From Ichthyophis bannanicus (Eukaryota > Chordata > Amphibia > Gymnophiona > Ichthyophiidae): 64,000 nt of DNA. Of the stretch, positions 22,018 through 33,426 are shown piece by piece. A model generated the notes under the pieces. That model was given only the letters and a program-made list of their open reading frames with translations. It ran no database searches and was not told the DNA's origin. Where the stretch lies: assembly GCA_033557465.1 (NCBI GenBank), contig CM066047.1, positions 4,526,001 through 4,590,000 of the forward strand. Reading direction: 5' to 3'. Positions within the stretch are counted from its first letter, which is position 1, and each line of letters opens with the position of its first letter. A program made the translations under genes and the position numbers.

Positions 22018-24332
22018 TTGGGGATGGTAGAAGAAAGCCCCCAGGTAGGTGATACATTAAATAACTTTATGGAAATGGGTAACAGGGGTAACATATGGAA
22101 AGCAGTGTGTATAAATGCCCGTAGCATGGGAAATAAGATCCCTGATGTTGAAGCTTTGGTGGGAGTGGCTGACTTGGATTTAGTGGCAGTTACAGAAACA
22201 TGGTTCACAGAAAACCATGATTGGGATGTAACTATACCTGGCTATACTTTATTCAGAAAGGACAGGGTAGACGTAGGGGAGGAGGAGTGGCACTATATGT
22301 AAAAACTATTATTAAAGCTTTGGAATTACAGAGCTTAAAAGGGAGAGGGGAGGCATTTTGGGTTAAACTAGAAAGAGGGAAAGAGAAATCTATTTGCATT
22401 GGTGTGATATACAGACCTCCCTCACAAAAGGAAGAGGTGGACAGAGAGTTAATTGAAGACATACGCAGCATTGCTAGGAAAGGGGAAGTGCTGATAGGAG
22501 ATTTCAATATTCCAGATGTTGATTGGCACGTTCCTGCTGCAGTATCATCTAGAAGTAAGGAGATCCTGGATTCTCTACAGGGAGAACTATTCAGGCAATT
22601 GGTAACAGACCCCACACGTGAAGGGGCCATACTGGACTTGGTGCTTACCAATGGTGAAAATGTTTCTGATGTTGTAGTGGGAGATCATTTTGCATCCAGT
22701 GATCACCAGATGTTGTGGTTCAGTATTAGGACTAGGGCTGTTAAAATCCATTCAAAGGCGCGCATCTTAGACTTTAGGAAGACTAACTTTGCGAAGATGG
22801 GCCAATACCTCAGAGTCGTTAGTTGGATGGGAACAGCTGAGGGATGTAGAAAAACAGTGGGAAAAACTGAGAGGGAATATTTTAAGGGCAACCAACCTTT
22901 TTGTTAAAATGGTAAATAAAGGTAAAAGGCAAAGGAGACCGCTATGGTTTTCGAAAGAAGTAGCTGAAAAAGTGAAGAAAAAGAGGGAGGCCTTCATGAA
23001 ATACAAGAGATCACAGAGAGAGGAAGACAGGAATCTGTATTTGGAAAAACTTAGAGAAGCTAGCAAAGTAGTCAAGAAGGCAAAGATTCAAAAGGAGGAG
23101 GAAATAGCCAATGCAATAAAATGGGGGAATAAGACATTTTTCAGATATATTAGTGAGAAGAGGAAGGGCAAGAGTGGTATTGTCAGACTCAAGGGTGCAG
23201 GGGAGGAATATGTAGAAGCTGATAAGGATAAAGCGGAATTGCTTAACAAATATTTTTGTTCTGTGTTCACAGATGAAGAACCAGGAGCAGGACCTCAGAA
23301 AACACCCACAAATAGGAACAGAAGTAAAGGACATCTTGAACAATTTTCAAAAGACTGTGTTCATGAGAAACTCTCTCAACTTAAAGTAGACAAAGCGATG
23401 GGACCGGATGGGATATACCCGAGAATACTAAGGGAACTTGGGGACGGTCTAGCAGCTCCACTGACTGACCTTTTTAATGCCTCGTTGGAGTCGGGAGTGG
23501 TGCCAAAGGACTGGAGAGAGGCTCATGTGGTGCCTTTACAAAAAGAAACGAATAGCCGTTTGTCAAATGTAAATAGTTAAAGGATAAGCGCTTTTGTACA
23601 TATGTATGATAGTTCCGGAAGGTCTATATGTAGACCCTGCGATGTGTGCTGTGTATTACCCCTCTTCTTGCTATCTATGCCCCAAACTTTCTGTCTTGAT
23701 TTTGTGACATATCCCAAAACTATAATCAGACCGCTTCTGATCGCTGGAAGTAGCGGTATATAAGTGTTTGCTAAATAAATAAATAAATAAAGGATGTGGT
23801 TGAAAACTACAGGCCAGTTAGTTTAACTTCGGTGGTAAGTAAATTATTGGAAATGCTGCTGAAAGAGAAAATAGTGAGATTTCTGGAGTCCAGCGGATTA
23901 CAGGATCCGAGGCAGCATTGATTCACCAGAGGCAGGTCTTGTCAGACAAATCTGATTGATTTCTTTGACTGGGTGACCAGGGAGTTGGACCGAGGGAGAG
24001 CCCTAGATGTGGTATATTTAGATTTCAGTAAAGCCTTTGACACTGTTCCTCACAGGCAACTTATAAACAAACTGAGCACCCTAGGGATGGACCCTAAAGT
24101 TACTGCTTGGGTTAGAAATTGGTTGGGTGGGAGGCGACAAAGAGTACAAGTAAATGGAGCTCACTCTGAGGAGAAGGATGTTATCAGTGGTGTGCCCCAG
24201 AGATCTGTCCTTGGTCCGATTCTTTTTAACATCTTTGTTAGTGATATAGCAGAAGGGCTTTCAGGTAAGGTTTGCCTCTTTGCGGATGATACCAAAATCT
24301 GCAATAGAGTAGACACCCAGGAAGACGTAGAT
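22018..24332 (+). pseudogene. CR1-3 ORF2 (endonuclease and RT), frameshifted
   Basis: The endonuclease domain covers about 22100-22790: CINARSMGNKIPDVEAL, VTETWF, VIYRPPS, LIGDFNIPDVDW and SSDHQMLWF. A basic linker follows (about 22790-23330, KRQRRPLWFSKEV). The RT starts near 23390 (MGPDGIYPRIL) and, after the inserted tail, continues with YLDFSKAFDTVPH near 24015, SGVPQRSVLGP near 24190 and LFADDTKICN near 24278. Frames change near 22280 and 22800. There is a TGA near 23920 in the QHGF-type motif, and VPQG has become VPQR. Confidence 0.85.
23546..23791 (+). mobile_element. Short L2-type LINE 3' fragment inside CR1-3
   Basis: It separates ...CAAAAAG from GATGTGG, which are contiguous in CR1 ORF2 (VPLQK / DVVENYRPV). 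The insert ends with a hairpin (gaccgcttctgatcgctgg...agcggtatataagtg) and a taaa repeat, the L2-type 3' end. It is only about 245 bp, so strongly 5'-truncated. Confidence 0.8.
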
Positions 24333-24500
24333 AAATGGAAATTACACTTACCTGGTAATTGATGTTCCTTGAGGGAGTACAGTTCAATCCTCCACCACTG
24401 GGTAGTGCACCTCCTCCTGCAACATGGAGACTGGACAAGTCAAACTTGTGACATCACCGGGTATATCCTGCTGGTCTTCTCCCATGATCCCCCAGTGACC
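24333..24500. repeat. DIRS-2 left inverted terminal repeat
   Basis: The segment 24375-24491 is inverted at 29978-30094, nearly identical. The outer ~40 nt recur inverted at 24810-24880. It contains acttacctgg at 24346-24355. Confidence 0.88.
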
Positions 24501-24809
24501 TACTGTCAAAGCAGACTCAAAGGAGCAAACAACCAACCAGTTAAAGTACTAAATACAAAGCTATGCTCAAACTTCAAGTTTAAAATCACAGGGCCCCAAA
24601 AAGAAAGGCCGAAAACACCCTCCTCCGTGCCCCTGTCCCCCTGCACACCAAACAGCGGAAGACAGAGAGCTAGAAGGAAGGAGAACTAAGGAAGAGTATA
24701 GGCAGAAAAGGTTGCTCTCGCGATTACCTGCCAATCAGAGCCCGTTGCCGACTCTAGGATCCAAAAGCATACTCGGAACTGACGCCTCGCGTCTGAAACA
24801 TCCATCCCC

Positions 24810-24925
24810 GGGCGGGAATGAGGACTGAACTGTACTCCCTCAAGGAACATCAATTACCAGGTAAGTGTAATTTCCATTTCCTTATCGGTCCTACAGTTCA
24901 GTCCTCCACCACTGGGATGTACCAG
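24810..24925. repeat. DIRS-2 internal complementary region
   Basis: Read in reverse, it gives ctgtaggaccgataaggaa (the right end) running straight into atggaaattacacttacc (the left end). It carries ccaggtaagt at 24857-24866. Confidence 0.87.
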
Positions 24926-25504
24926 AGCAGTAATCATTGGGAGGGACCTATCCAGTCGGCTCGGCCCCTAAACGAACAGAGCAGGCACCGACCCCAGCCC
25001 GCTCCTCACGTCAACAGGCGGTAAGCCAACCAGGAAGACACGACCGAGAGCCCACTTGGATCCTCTTCACTGGTGAAAACAGCACAGAACTCTGCCCCAA
25101 GCAGCGCTAGTGCTTCAGAAAGACAAACTCGCCATCGCAAACACACTTAACGCCCTAGAAACAGACCTACTGAGAAGGCTACCGGAGCTCCGCCTGAAAA
25201 ATCCGCTTGAGCTCCCCCTTGGCTCTCGACCCCACCAGGGTGTCAAGTGTTAGCAACCGCTGCTTTCCCGCAGAAACCGCCTCCACGGAGGAACAGGCAG
25301 CGAAGAGACCTCCCAGAAAGTGACGGAACCTCACCTAAGGTCCAAGGAACGCAGGTTACAAGCAAAGTGTTCTTGCGTAAGTCCCAAACCGACAACTAAA
25401 CAGGCACAGCCGGATTCCACGAGGGAGAACGGAACCGAGGTCCATCCAGACAGAGGTGGGAAGCAAAATGAGGGAAATGGAAAAAAACCACCAGCGTCAA
25501 ACAC

Positions 25505-25770
25505 CCTATTTGTCTCACCTCTTAAGGGCTTTATTCTTTGCAACACAAAGTAGCTCTACAGCTATGTCCTGGACCAGTTGGAGTCTTTTTAATTGAGAAT
25601 GTGGAATGCAGCGAAGCAATGAGTTGCAATAAACCAAGCGTGATCCACCAAGGGCATATAAGAGGGTGTCAAGTGCCCCAGACTCCAGCGTTGTTTCAGA
25701 AGATGTGGATCTTACATGGTGTGACAAAAAAGAAAGGAGACTCTGGTAGCCACGCCCACGATGCAATGCC
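25505..25770 (-). pseudogene. L2-type RT C-terminal fragment inside DIRS-2
   Basis: The minus-strand frame 25766-25515 contains LVYCNSLLRCIPHSQLKRLQ followed by LVQDIAVELL. This matches the order of the L2-clade C-terminal block (DYCNSLLIGLP...LQRAQNICAK in the 34953 element). Only about 250 bp is present. Confidence 0.6.
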
Positions 25771-26157
25771 AGTAGGCCAACCGCTTACATCACCTGGATA
25801 TGCCCTCCGGAATTGGAGGAACCATGCAGAAGTAGCAATCGCCGACGTGATCCATGGGCCCTCTCCAGATCATTGGAACCGCAAAAGACTTTGATGGTCT
25901 TTTCCCATCCATCCACAGCCTGAGATCTGCTACACATGTATTGCAGCATGTGTGTGGCGCCTAGCTTTTATCGTGATCTTTTATTCTGCAGCCAAATTAT
26001 AAATTGTAGGCTTTCTGAACCGCCACAGTCATATGCCATTTTTGTGATGTAAAAGTCACATCACCACAACTAGAGCAGAAATTATCTGCATGATTAACAC
26101 CAGGATGAGGAATCGCCAAATATGCTGTGAGTGACCTATCGGTATAAAATAAATGTG

Positions 26158-26188
<31 letters not shown>

Positions 26189-28469
26189 CTGTGAAACGAG
26201 GCAAATTTAAGTAGTGACTGCATCAACTGGTTTTGGACAGGTATTTCGATTGGTTGCAAGTAAAGATTATGCAAGCTCACGCAAATGTTGCAGAATACAC
26301 TGGTAATGGTCCCCACTGACTAATGAAGAGCACATATCTTAGCAACCAGACCCAGTCGGCCATTTTCACTATGACCTCTGAAAGGCATAGAATGGACCGG
26401 GCCACGGCCCCGTACCAATGCGTCAACGCTATCCAGTAGCCTCATATGTCCTCTGCTAAACATCGACCCGTCGCCGCAGACTGACAGGTCGCCATGAGGT
26501 CCAATATGGGCTGACCGCATCTGAGCACACACGGCGCGCACACCGCCTGATGCAATCTCACTCCTCCGGCAAACACTCGGACCCCACTAAGGGCATTCGC
26601 CACCACAGTGTCCCCACCGAAACGCAGGCCGCCAAGGCTTCAACCGCGCACGCTGTCCCTTCGCTCGGGCCACCCTGACCACCCGACCGACTCCACCCTG
26701 CCGATCGAAATAGGCCACCATCCTGGAGATCTCAGACAGCACCTACAGCGCTCGATCCACTACCGTGTCTGTGAACGCCTGTCACGGCTGACGTACCGCG
26801 TACCGTTCCAGTCAGACGATGGAACACTGGGCGTGCTGCGTACACTAAAACGCCTTGTACATAAAGGATCCCCAAAATGTAGCTGAGTCTAACCACGCTC
26901 CGGCCAAGCTCCCGGAAGAAAGGGACAGAACCTTATAAAAAAGAAGTGGGGACAATTAGGAAGGCTTTCCTGTTTGATTATTCTTTTTTTTTTTTTTTTT
27001 CCTTTTTACAACTCCATAAGGGCCACAAGGCACACAACCGAACAGGGCATTGTCCAGAGAACGCAAGGCCCCTCCTCCAGGCTGACTCCACAGCCTAAAC
27101 CGGCAGTCACCTTGGCTGATGCCGAGCAGCGCGGAAGCCAACTTGTAAGCCCAGCATATGAAGTATGCCTACTAGTACAGCATTCCACAATGGAGGGACA
27201 TGTAACCGGACGGCTTTGAATATGAACCTACAGATATCCCGCGCTTGCTCCAAGACAAGCACTGTGCAGCCTACTGGTCTTCTCGGAGCACCGCCACGAC
27301 CCGAAGACCTAAACCGGCCAGCAAAAGACGACGTACGCTGGGCCCGAAGGAACCTGGTTGAACGGATCCCAGCACTCCCTGTATCGTTAGGATCGGAGCC
27401 TCCCCCCAAGGACTCAGCCCTGGCTGGAACCGGCTGAGCATAACTCCAGGCCCTGCGGCGAGCCCCCCACGAAGAAGTGGGACGCAACGATGCCTTGAGG
27501 AAAGGGAAGGCCCAATGGGTGAAGCAAGTTGCTAGCTGACCAAGGGAGTAAACCCCACACGCGCACCTCAACGGAAGGTCGGAAGAACCGAGGATTCTGG
27601 TCCCACAGGTGCGCCTGCTAGCCTTTAACAATACACACCTCCGCAGGTACAAAAAACTTAAATTGTGAGCACCTTCAGGGGTAAGGGGAATAGATGACAG
27701 CCTCCGACTGTTGACCACCTTGTCTTGCACAACAGACAGCAACACCCCACCAAACAAATGATTGGGAATATATGACCTCAGAACCCCAAGACAGAGGTAA
27801 AACAGTAGAACGTGCAGTGGACGTGAATTTCCAGATCTGCCAGCCCCCCTGCCCACATTGAGAAGAGGCAGAGAAGAACTGGACCGGCGGATCTGGAGGG
27901 GTGCCTCCTGGACAGCCAGGCCACCGAAGGGAAAGCTGATGACTAAGGCCCAAACTCCTCAGGATGGCCCCGTCTTGCATTGGCAACCCCATGCAACACC
28001 ATGACAACCCCGCTCACGATCTCTGTCATTGCTGCAACAATCACCTGAGCATGAGATCACAGACGGAACACGGACATGCAGACGCACTCAAGGAGAGTGC
28101 ACCTAAGAAGTATGAGCCTATCTAACATCCAGCACCATATGTCCAGGTGTCCCACTCCTGTCACCCAAAACACAGGACGCTTGAACCTAGGTGACCATCA
28201 TAGCAAAGACAGGGAGGCCTGACTGCCCCTATCAACCCTTCCAGGACCCTGGAACACTAAGCCCCGGACTGTGCCATCCAGCAACACTTCTCACGATCCC
28301 CAGCAGGGGCCTTTCCCCAGATGGCCCAGATGGGCAGTGTTCCCGCCAAATGGGCAAGCTGCGCTCTGATAACAGTGCAGAAAACCAAATCAAAGTGTCT
28401 TAACCTAGCTAATTTTTGTCTAATAGTGATCATTCATAATATCAGCCAGACTCAATCATAACATTAGTA

Positions 28470-28985
28470 TTAATGATCTCTAAAGATTGAAGAGTTACTA
28501 ATGTAACACTAATTGGGTTGTTTTTTTTTGTTTGTTTGTTTTAAAGAGCTTCAAAGGCGATCTTGGAAACTACAGACCAATGAATCTGAGTTCAGTGCCA
28601 GTTAAATGATAGAACTTGTTCTGAAAAGCAGCACCAAGCTGTCTTTTCAAAGGGTTAATAAACATGTGAGTAAGCCAAATGATATGTATCTGGATGTTTT
28701 AGAAGGTACTTGACAAAGCCCCTTATGAACTTCTCCTGAGGAAGGAGATGATGTGCTATTATAGAATGGGAAATGGATCAAAAACAGGAACACAATAGGA
28801 CTAAATGGCCAGTTTTCTCACAGGAGACCCGTAAATAGTGGAATGTCTCGGGATCTGCACTGGAACTGGCATCTGGTAACATCTACTGCACTGAAATGAT
28901 CTGGAAAAGAGATCAGCAAGCATGGCGATCAAATTTGCAGATGGCATAACGACATTTAGAGGCTGTCTGCACAATTTCCAAGCAT
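28470..28985 (+). pseudogene. Old CR1 RT relic inside DIRS-2
   Basis: Plus-strand sequence shows eroded CR1 RT text: a region like DLGNYRPMNLSSVPV near 28560-28600, VNKHVSKPNDMYLDVL near 28650-28700, GLNGQFSHRRPVNSGM near 28800-28845, and IKFADGIT near 28930. It has many stops and indels and is much more decayed than CR1-1 to CR1-3. Confidence 0.55.
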
Positions 28986-29949
28986 ATAAACATGGAAATA
29001 GCATCCTTATGTAAATGACAATTTCCGAAAGGGCTCAATTTGTAGGTGGTTGTGCCGCCGATGACCCTGAATGGCCAAATCCTAGCACGGAAACCTGCTG
29101 ACAGACGTCGCTAACTGCCAGAATGCAGACAAAGGTAAAGGCACCCCCCAAGAAGTAAAACCCAAACCAATCACATTGCAGTCAAAGAACTATAAACTAT
29201 CATGAAATTAAAAGGAAATTAAAATTAGAATTAAAATTAAAAGTAACAGCAAAAGGAAGTCCTTATCTAGGTGTAGCCGCGTGGAACAGCGTCGTCTGCT
29301 CAAACGCAGGGCTGCTCCGCTCTCCGCCACGAGGCCTCAGCCCTGCCGAGAAAATGGCGCCAATCCGAAGCAGGCCCGTTTGGCGCCAAACACCACAGAG
29401 GCGGCAAGAGCTCAGAGCCCCTCCATGCGGACTCGAGAGACTCCCTTGTGGCGTCGGGATGCAGCAGTTACCCCGCTGTAGCTGCGGGATGAAGAGCTGT
29501 CCAGACACGCTGCTGCCTCGCGCCACCAGAAGTAGCAGACACTGCGAGCCCCGGCCCCACCGGCTAAAGAACCTCGAACGGCTTGAGGCTCCCGCCGCGA
29601 TGGGAATCTGCCACATGGACACTGCCAAAATGCAGGTGTTCCACAGAGCTCTCCCCCGTACAGTCCTGGGGGAGAGATCATCACCGGGCACAGAGACCGA
29701 AGAATCCCAAGCAGAGAGGCTAGCTGGCAGCATGAACTTTGAAAAGGGACAGAACCCCCCTTTACACTAAGGCAGACTAGGTGAAAATAAATAAAGTAAA
29801 AGTAAATGAAATTAAATGAAAATGAATTCAATTTACAGGATTATACCTAAAGAAGGGCAAAAGAAATGCAAGGTAAATCAAATCCTGACTAACTGCTCCT
29901 AAACTGCTTCTCAAGTGAGCCCAGCACCTAGGCTCACTACGTCCTCATG

Positions 29950-30101
29950 CTGCATGGAGACTGGACACACTGGGGGATCATGGGAGAAGACCAGCAGGAT
30001 ATACCCGGTGATGTCACAAGTTTGACTTGTCCAGTCTCCATGTTGCAGGAGGAGGTGCACTACCCAGTGGTGGAGGACTGAACTGTAGGACCGATAAGGA
30101 A
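29950..30101. repeat. DIRS-2 right inverted terminal repeat
   Basis: An inverted near-identical copy of 24375-24491, ending in gataaggaa next to the resumed CR1-3 frame (catgaggagggatctagc). Confidence 0.88.
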
Positions 30102-30870
30102 CATGAGGAGGGATCTAGCTAAGCTTGAAGAATGGTCTAGAATTTGGCAGCTGGGATTTAATGTTAAAAAATGTAAGGTCTACTAAGGAAGAGCGGGACC
30201 TAGGCGTGGTTGTGTCTGATGATCTTAAAGTAGCTAAACAGGTAGAAAAGGCGACAGCAAAAGCTAGAAGGATGCTTGGGCGCATATGGAGAGGAATGGC
30301 TAGCAGAAAAAAGTAGGTGATAATGCCTCTGTATAAGTCTTTGGTGCGACCTCATTTGGAGTATAGTGTGCAATTCTGGAGACCGCACCTTCAAAAGGAT
30401 GTGAACAGGATTGAGTCGGTGCAGAGGGTGGCTACTAAAATGATTAGTGGTCTTCATTATAAAGCATATGAGGACAGACTGAAGGATCTTAATATGTACA
30501 CCTTAGAGGAAAGGCGGGATAGAGGTGATGTGATTGAGATGTTTAAATACCTCCATGGCATAAATGTTCAGGGAGAGAGCCTCTTTCAATTGAAAGCAAG
30601 TTCTGCTACGAGGGGACATGGGATGAGGGTGAAGGAGTGATATGTGGAAATATTTCTTTACGGAAAGAGTAGTGGATCCGTGGAATAGTCTCCCAGTGGA
30701 GGTGGTAGAGATGAGGACAGTAACTGAATTCAAAAAAGCATGGGACAAACACAGAGGATCTCTAAAGGTAAAAAGGGGACTGTTGTAGTTGTTATGGACG
30801 GAGACTAGATCTTTATCTTTATTTGCACATGTGGTCTTTTTCTGTCATATTTCTATGTTTAATGCATGCA
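30102..30870 (+). mobile_element. CR1-3: second part with 3' end
   Basis: It resumes the RT frame right after DIRS-2 (MRRDLAKLEEWSRIWQLGFN). It then runs through EERDLGVVVSDDL, VIMPLYKSLVRPHLEYSVQF and LEERRDRGDV, to the 3' end gtggtctttttctgtcatatttctatgttt near 30870. It has a TAG near 30314, a frame break near 30640 and a small gap near 30170. The same 3' region recurs at 50769-51309. Confidence 0.88.
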
Positions 30871-30899
30871 TGGTGCATCTCCCAAAGGATTTCACTGAA

Positions 30900-30985
30900 A
30901 GCTGAGAAGATGTTTCCACATGGGCTCCATCGGCGGTGACGTCACCATATGTGAAGACAGCCTTCTTGCTTGTTCTGGGAAAAAA
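30900..30985. repeat. Possible solo end of a family-2 DIRS element
   Basis: The stretch ggctccatcggcggtgacg...catatgtgaagacagccttc...gcttgttctggga resembles the right terminus of family-2 DIRS elements (compare 48800-48857 and 60615-60676). It is alone, and its partner end is not nearby. Confidence 0.45.
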
Positions 30986-31030
30986 GGGGTTATTCACAAA
31001 AATGAAGGGGAAAGATAAGTTCTCTATTTT

Positions 31031-31252
31031 CTTTTTTTTAAAGTGCCGTCAAGTCAATGCCGACTCCTGGTGACCCAGCAGTCTCTGGGTTTACTTTGCA
31101 AGGTATGACCGGAAATAGATTGCCAAATCTTTTCTACCAAGGCAATGGAGGGTCAAGTGACTTGCCCAAGGTCACAAGGAGTGCCAGTGGGAATCAAACC
31201 CAGATTTCTTGGGTGCTAGGCTGTTGCTCTAACCACTAGACTACTTCCTCCA
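31031..31252 (-). mobile_element. tRNA-derived SINE with MIR-like core
   Basis: On the minus strand the head has a Pol III A box (tagtctagtggttagagca) and B box (gggtttgattccca). A core follows (ccttgtgaccttgggcaag, then tcacttgaccctcc) like that of MIR/CORE-SINEs. The 3' part includes gtcggcattgacttgacgg and ends in an A-rich tail (31031-31042). Pol III promoter boxes are recognisable; transcription is not implied. Confidence 0.75.
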
Positions 31253-31309
31253 CTCAAGTTCTCTATTAGATGTTACATTTGTGGGGGCTGAACATCTAGG
31301 CGGCAATGT

Positions 31310-31740
31310 TGGACAAGTAAGTTAAGGCTTTGGACATGATTCCTGGTGAAATTTATGATGTAGAGAGGTAGATCTAGAAATCATCAGCATCAAGGTGGCA
31401 GTGAAAACCATGAGAAGAAATCAGAGCATTAAAGAAAAGTAGAGATGAAGGCTTAGGACACCAATTGGTAGTGGGATAGCAGTGAAGATGGATTCACTAG
31501 AGAATATCTCTGGTCTGCCATCACATTTCTAGTGTAAGATGAGATCCATCAGGAAGTCCAAGTAAGGAGAAAACATTAAGGAGTATATGGTGATCAACTG
31601 ACAAAAAGAAGCAGATAGGTCAAGAATGCGGACAAAAAGTAAAAAGTTCTTTACTTTCACCATGAACAGATAACTGGAAACTCTGGTAAAAGCTCTTTCT
31701 GCAGAATGTAAAAGGTGAAAGTCAAAATGGAGCAGACTGA
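31310..31740 (-). pseudogene. Old L2-like RT relic
   Basis: The minus-strand frame 31750-31529 reads FLLFVRILDLSASFCQLITI followed by YSLMFSPYLDFL. This matches the LLDLSAAFDTVDHNILL motif and the relic at 2099-1860. Very decayed. Confidence 0.45.
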
Positions 31741-31759
31741 GAATGCTCAAGAGGAAAGA

Positions 31760-32450
31760 AAGTCAAGATACCAGGACCTGATGATATTCACCGCGAGTGC
31801 TACTACTAGACCAGCGAATCTGATGTTGGTGTTGGGCAAAATGGTAGCAGTTATTGGTAAGAATAGAATTACTGGAAATATGGATAGGCACGGCTTAACC
31901 AGGAAGTACCAACAAGAATTTAGGAAAGGGAAGTCTTAACTTACCAATTTACTAGAATGTTTTGTAAGTGTGAACAAACATGTAAATAAGGGTTTATAGT
32001 GTATCTGCTTTTTTTTTTTCAAAAGGTAGGTCACAAACTCCTGAGAGAATGAAAAAGCCATAGAATAGGAGGCAATGTCCTACTGTGGACTAGTAATTGT
32101 TTAAAAGATAAGAAATAGAAAGAAGGACTAAACTGTCAGTTTTCCCAACAAGTGGTGAACAGTGGAGTGATCCAAGGATGGCTAATGGGACCAGTGTTAA
32201 CACATACATTAATGATCTAGAAAAAGGAGCAATTAGTAAGATGATCAAAGCTGCAGGTGACAGTTATCCAAATTAGTTTAAAAAAATGAGTTATATCATC
32301 TTTCAGGAGTATCTTGTGAGACTGGGGAACTGGGTATCTAAATGGTGGTTGAAAAGGTTATTGATATTGGGATCTACTAGAACCCAGCATTAGCCAATGG
32401 TGGAGACAGGATGTTGGTTTGACCCAACATGGCAATCACTTCTTAGGTAA
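31760..32450 (+). pseudogene. Old CR1 RT relic
   Basis: Plus-strand fragments in CR1 order: GPDDIH near 31775, RPANLMLVLGKMVAVIGKNR near 31812, YQQEFRKGKS near 31905, FVSVNKHVNKG near 31955 and LGNWVSKW near 32325. It ends near 32450 with a degraded CR1 3' UTR (gacccaacatggcaatcact). Heavily mutated. Confidence 0.6.
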
Positions 32451-32583
32451 AGTAGATTGTATCCTAGTTTTTCATTTTAATTCTTTACCAGCAAGAGATT
32501 ATTATTGTGTGTGGCATCCCTGAGAGCTCAAAAGATGAATAAAAAAAAAAGCAAAAAACCCCCAAACAAACCAAAAAACTTAC

Positions 32584-32721
32584 CATTGTCTTTTTCCAAG
32601 GCCTGAATTTTATCAGAGTCCAAAGCAACATTGATGAGTATTTCCATGTAGCCTTTAAAAGCCTCTTTCATAGCTCTTGTATTCAGAAAGCGAGTCACAA
32701 AAGGAGCAGGGAATTCCAATT
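32584..32721 (-). CDS. QSER1: Host gene exon, probably QSER1 C-terminal region
   Basis: A 138-bp exon on the minus strand with a tttttcag acceptor before 32721 and an AATG|gtaagt donor after 32584. It starts with two bases finishing a codon, then 45 codons, and ends with one base (phase 1 on both sides). The peptide includes LEFPAPFVTRFLNTRAMKEA followed by FKGYMEILINVALDSDKI and ends QALEKDN, with no stop. It joins in phase to the exon at 17968-18065. The identification rests on remembered similarity to the conserved block upstream of DUF4211 in QSER1 (or PRR12). A downstream extension into the intron (toward 32528) is only open frame. Upstream exons are outside the window. Confidence 0.75.
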
Positions 32722-33046
32722 CTGAAAAATAATTTAAGTATAAATTATAAACATGATGAAGGTTCCCTCTCTGCTTGTATGCCAGAGGCCTTATGCTTAG
32801 ACAATAGCCTGATAACCACCAAGTAGACTAGACTTAATTTTCTCAGCAGAAACCGCTCCTGCCTCTGAGTCCCAGATTCAATTCAAACTTGAAGAGAAGA
32901 GAGTGCTTCAAGCAAACTCTTTATTTACATCTCACTAACTTTTGTTTATGAAGCTGCTCTTGTGAATTGCTGACTGGAATGAATCAATACTTTGCACATT
33001 GCACTTTATCTATGAAGTCAGAAGGTGGAAGACTGCCAGTCCTGCC
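32722..33046. other. Intron, no feature seen
   Basis: Unique-looking AT-rich sequence between the exon acceptor and DIRS-A. No repeat or frame is recognised. Confidence 0.5.
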
Positions 33047-33241
33047 AGCACAGTTACTTACCTGTAACAGGTGATCTCTGGGAACAGCAGGAATAAGTCT
33101 TCACATATGGGTACGTCGGTACCGACGGAGTCTGCGCAGGAACGCTTCCCAGCGTCCAATCAAAGAGCTTTTGGAAGCATCCCACCACGCCTGCGTGCTG
33201 CCTTCCCACCTTTCCCAACTGCCTCTCCTCAGTTAAGTTTT
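33047..33241. repeat. DIRS-A left inverted terminal repeat
   Basis: It matches 48693-48857 in inverse from about 33085 inward. The outermost 40 nt include a small palindrome (acctgtaacaggt) and acttacctg at 33057-33065. Confidence 0.87.
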
Positions 33242-33317
33242 AAAGCTGAGACAAAGAGAGAGAGAGAGGAAAAGAAAGATAGAGATACAACTCCTAGGGG
33301 AGGTGGGTGGGTTGTGA

Positions 33318-33426
33318 AGACTTATTCCTGCTGTTCCCAGAGATCACCTGTTACAGGTAAAGTAACTGTGCTATCTCCAGGAACAAGCAGGAATGAGTCT
33401 TCACATATGGGGACTCCCAAGCTAAG
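33318..33426. repeat. DIRS-A internal complementary region
   Basis: The reverse complement reads the right end (gttcctggagat) joined to the left end (agcacagttac). The splice-donor-like motif here is caggtaaag. Confidence 0.85.

Larger units (their letters stand above)
21873..24332 (+). mobile_element. CR1-3: CR1 LINE, first part
   Basis: A second, different CR1 subfamily. It contains the end of ORF1 (to 22013) and ORF2 from the endonuclease through the RT active site (LFADDTK near 24278). It is interrupted by an L2-type tail at 23546-23791 and then by DIRS-2 at 24333. The reading frame resumes at 30102. Confidence 0.88.
24333..30101 (-). mobile_element. DIRS-2: non-autonomous-looking DIRS, family 1
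   Basis: The ends resemble DIRS-1 (acttacctgg near the left, gataaggaa at the right) and sit in the RT gene of CR1-3. The ITRs (24375-24491 against 29978-30094) differ at only about one position in ~117. An internal complementary region lies at 24810-24925. The interior has only degraded similarity to DIRS genes: the minus-strand PxMDLMATF-like stretch near 26490 resembles DIRS-1 near 4245. It also contains LINE fragments (25505-25770, 28470-28985) and two T runs (26160-26188, 26984-27000). Confidence 0.85.

Noticed and set aside
31031..31252. tRNA gene
   Set aside because: A and B boxes are present but the sequence does not fold as a cloverleaf and continues into a SINE core; it is a tRNA-derived SINE.
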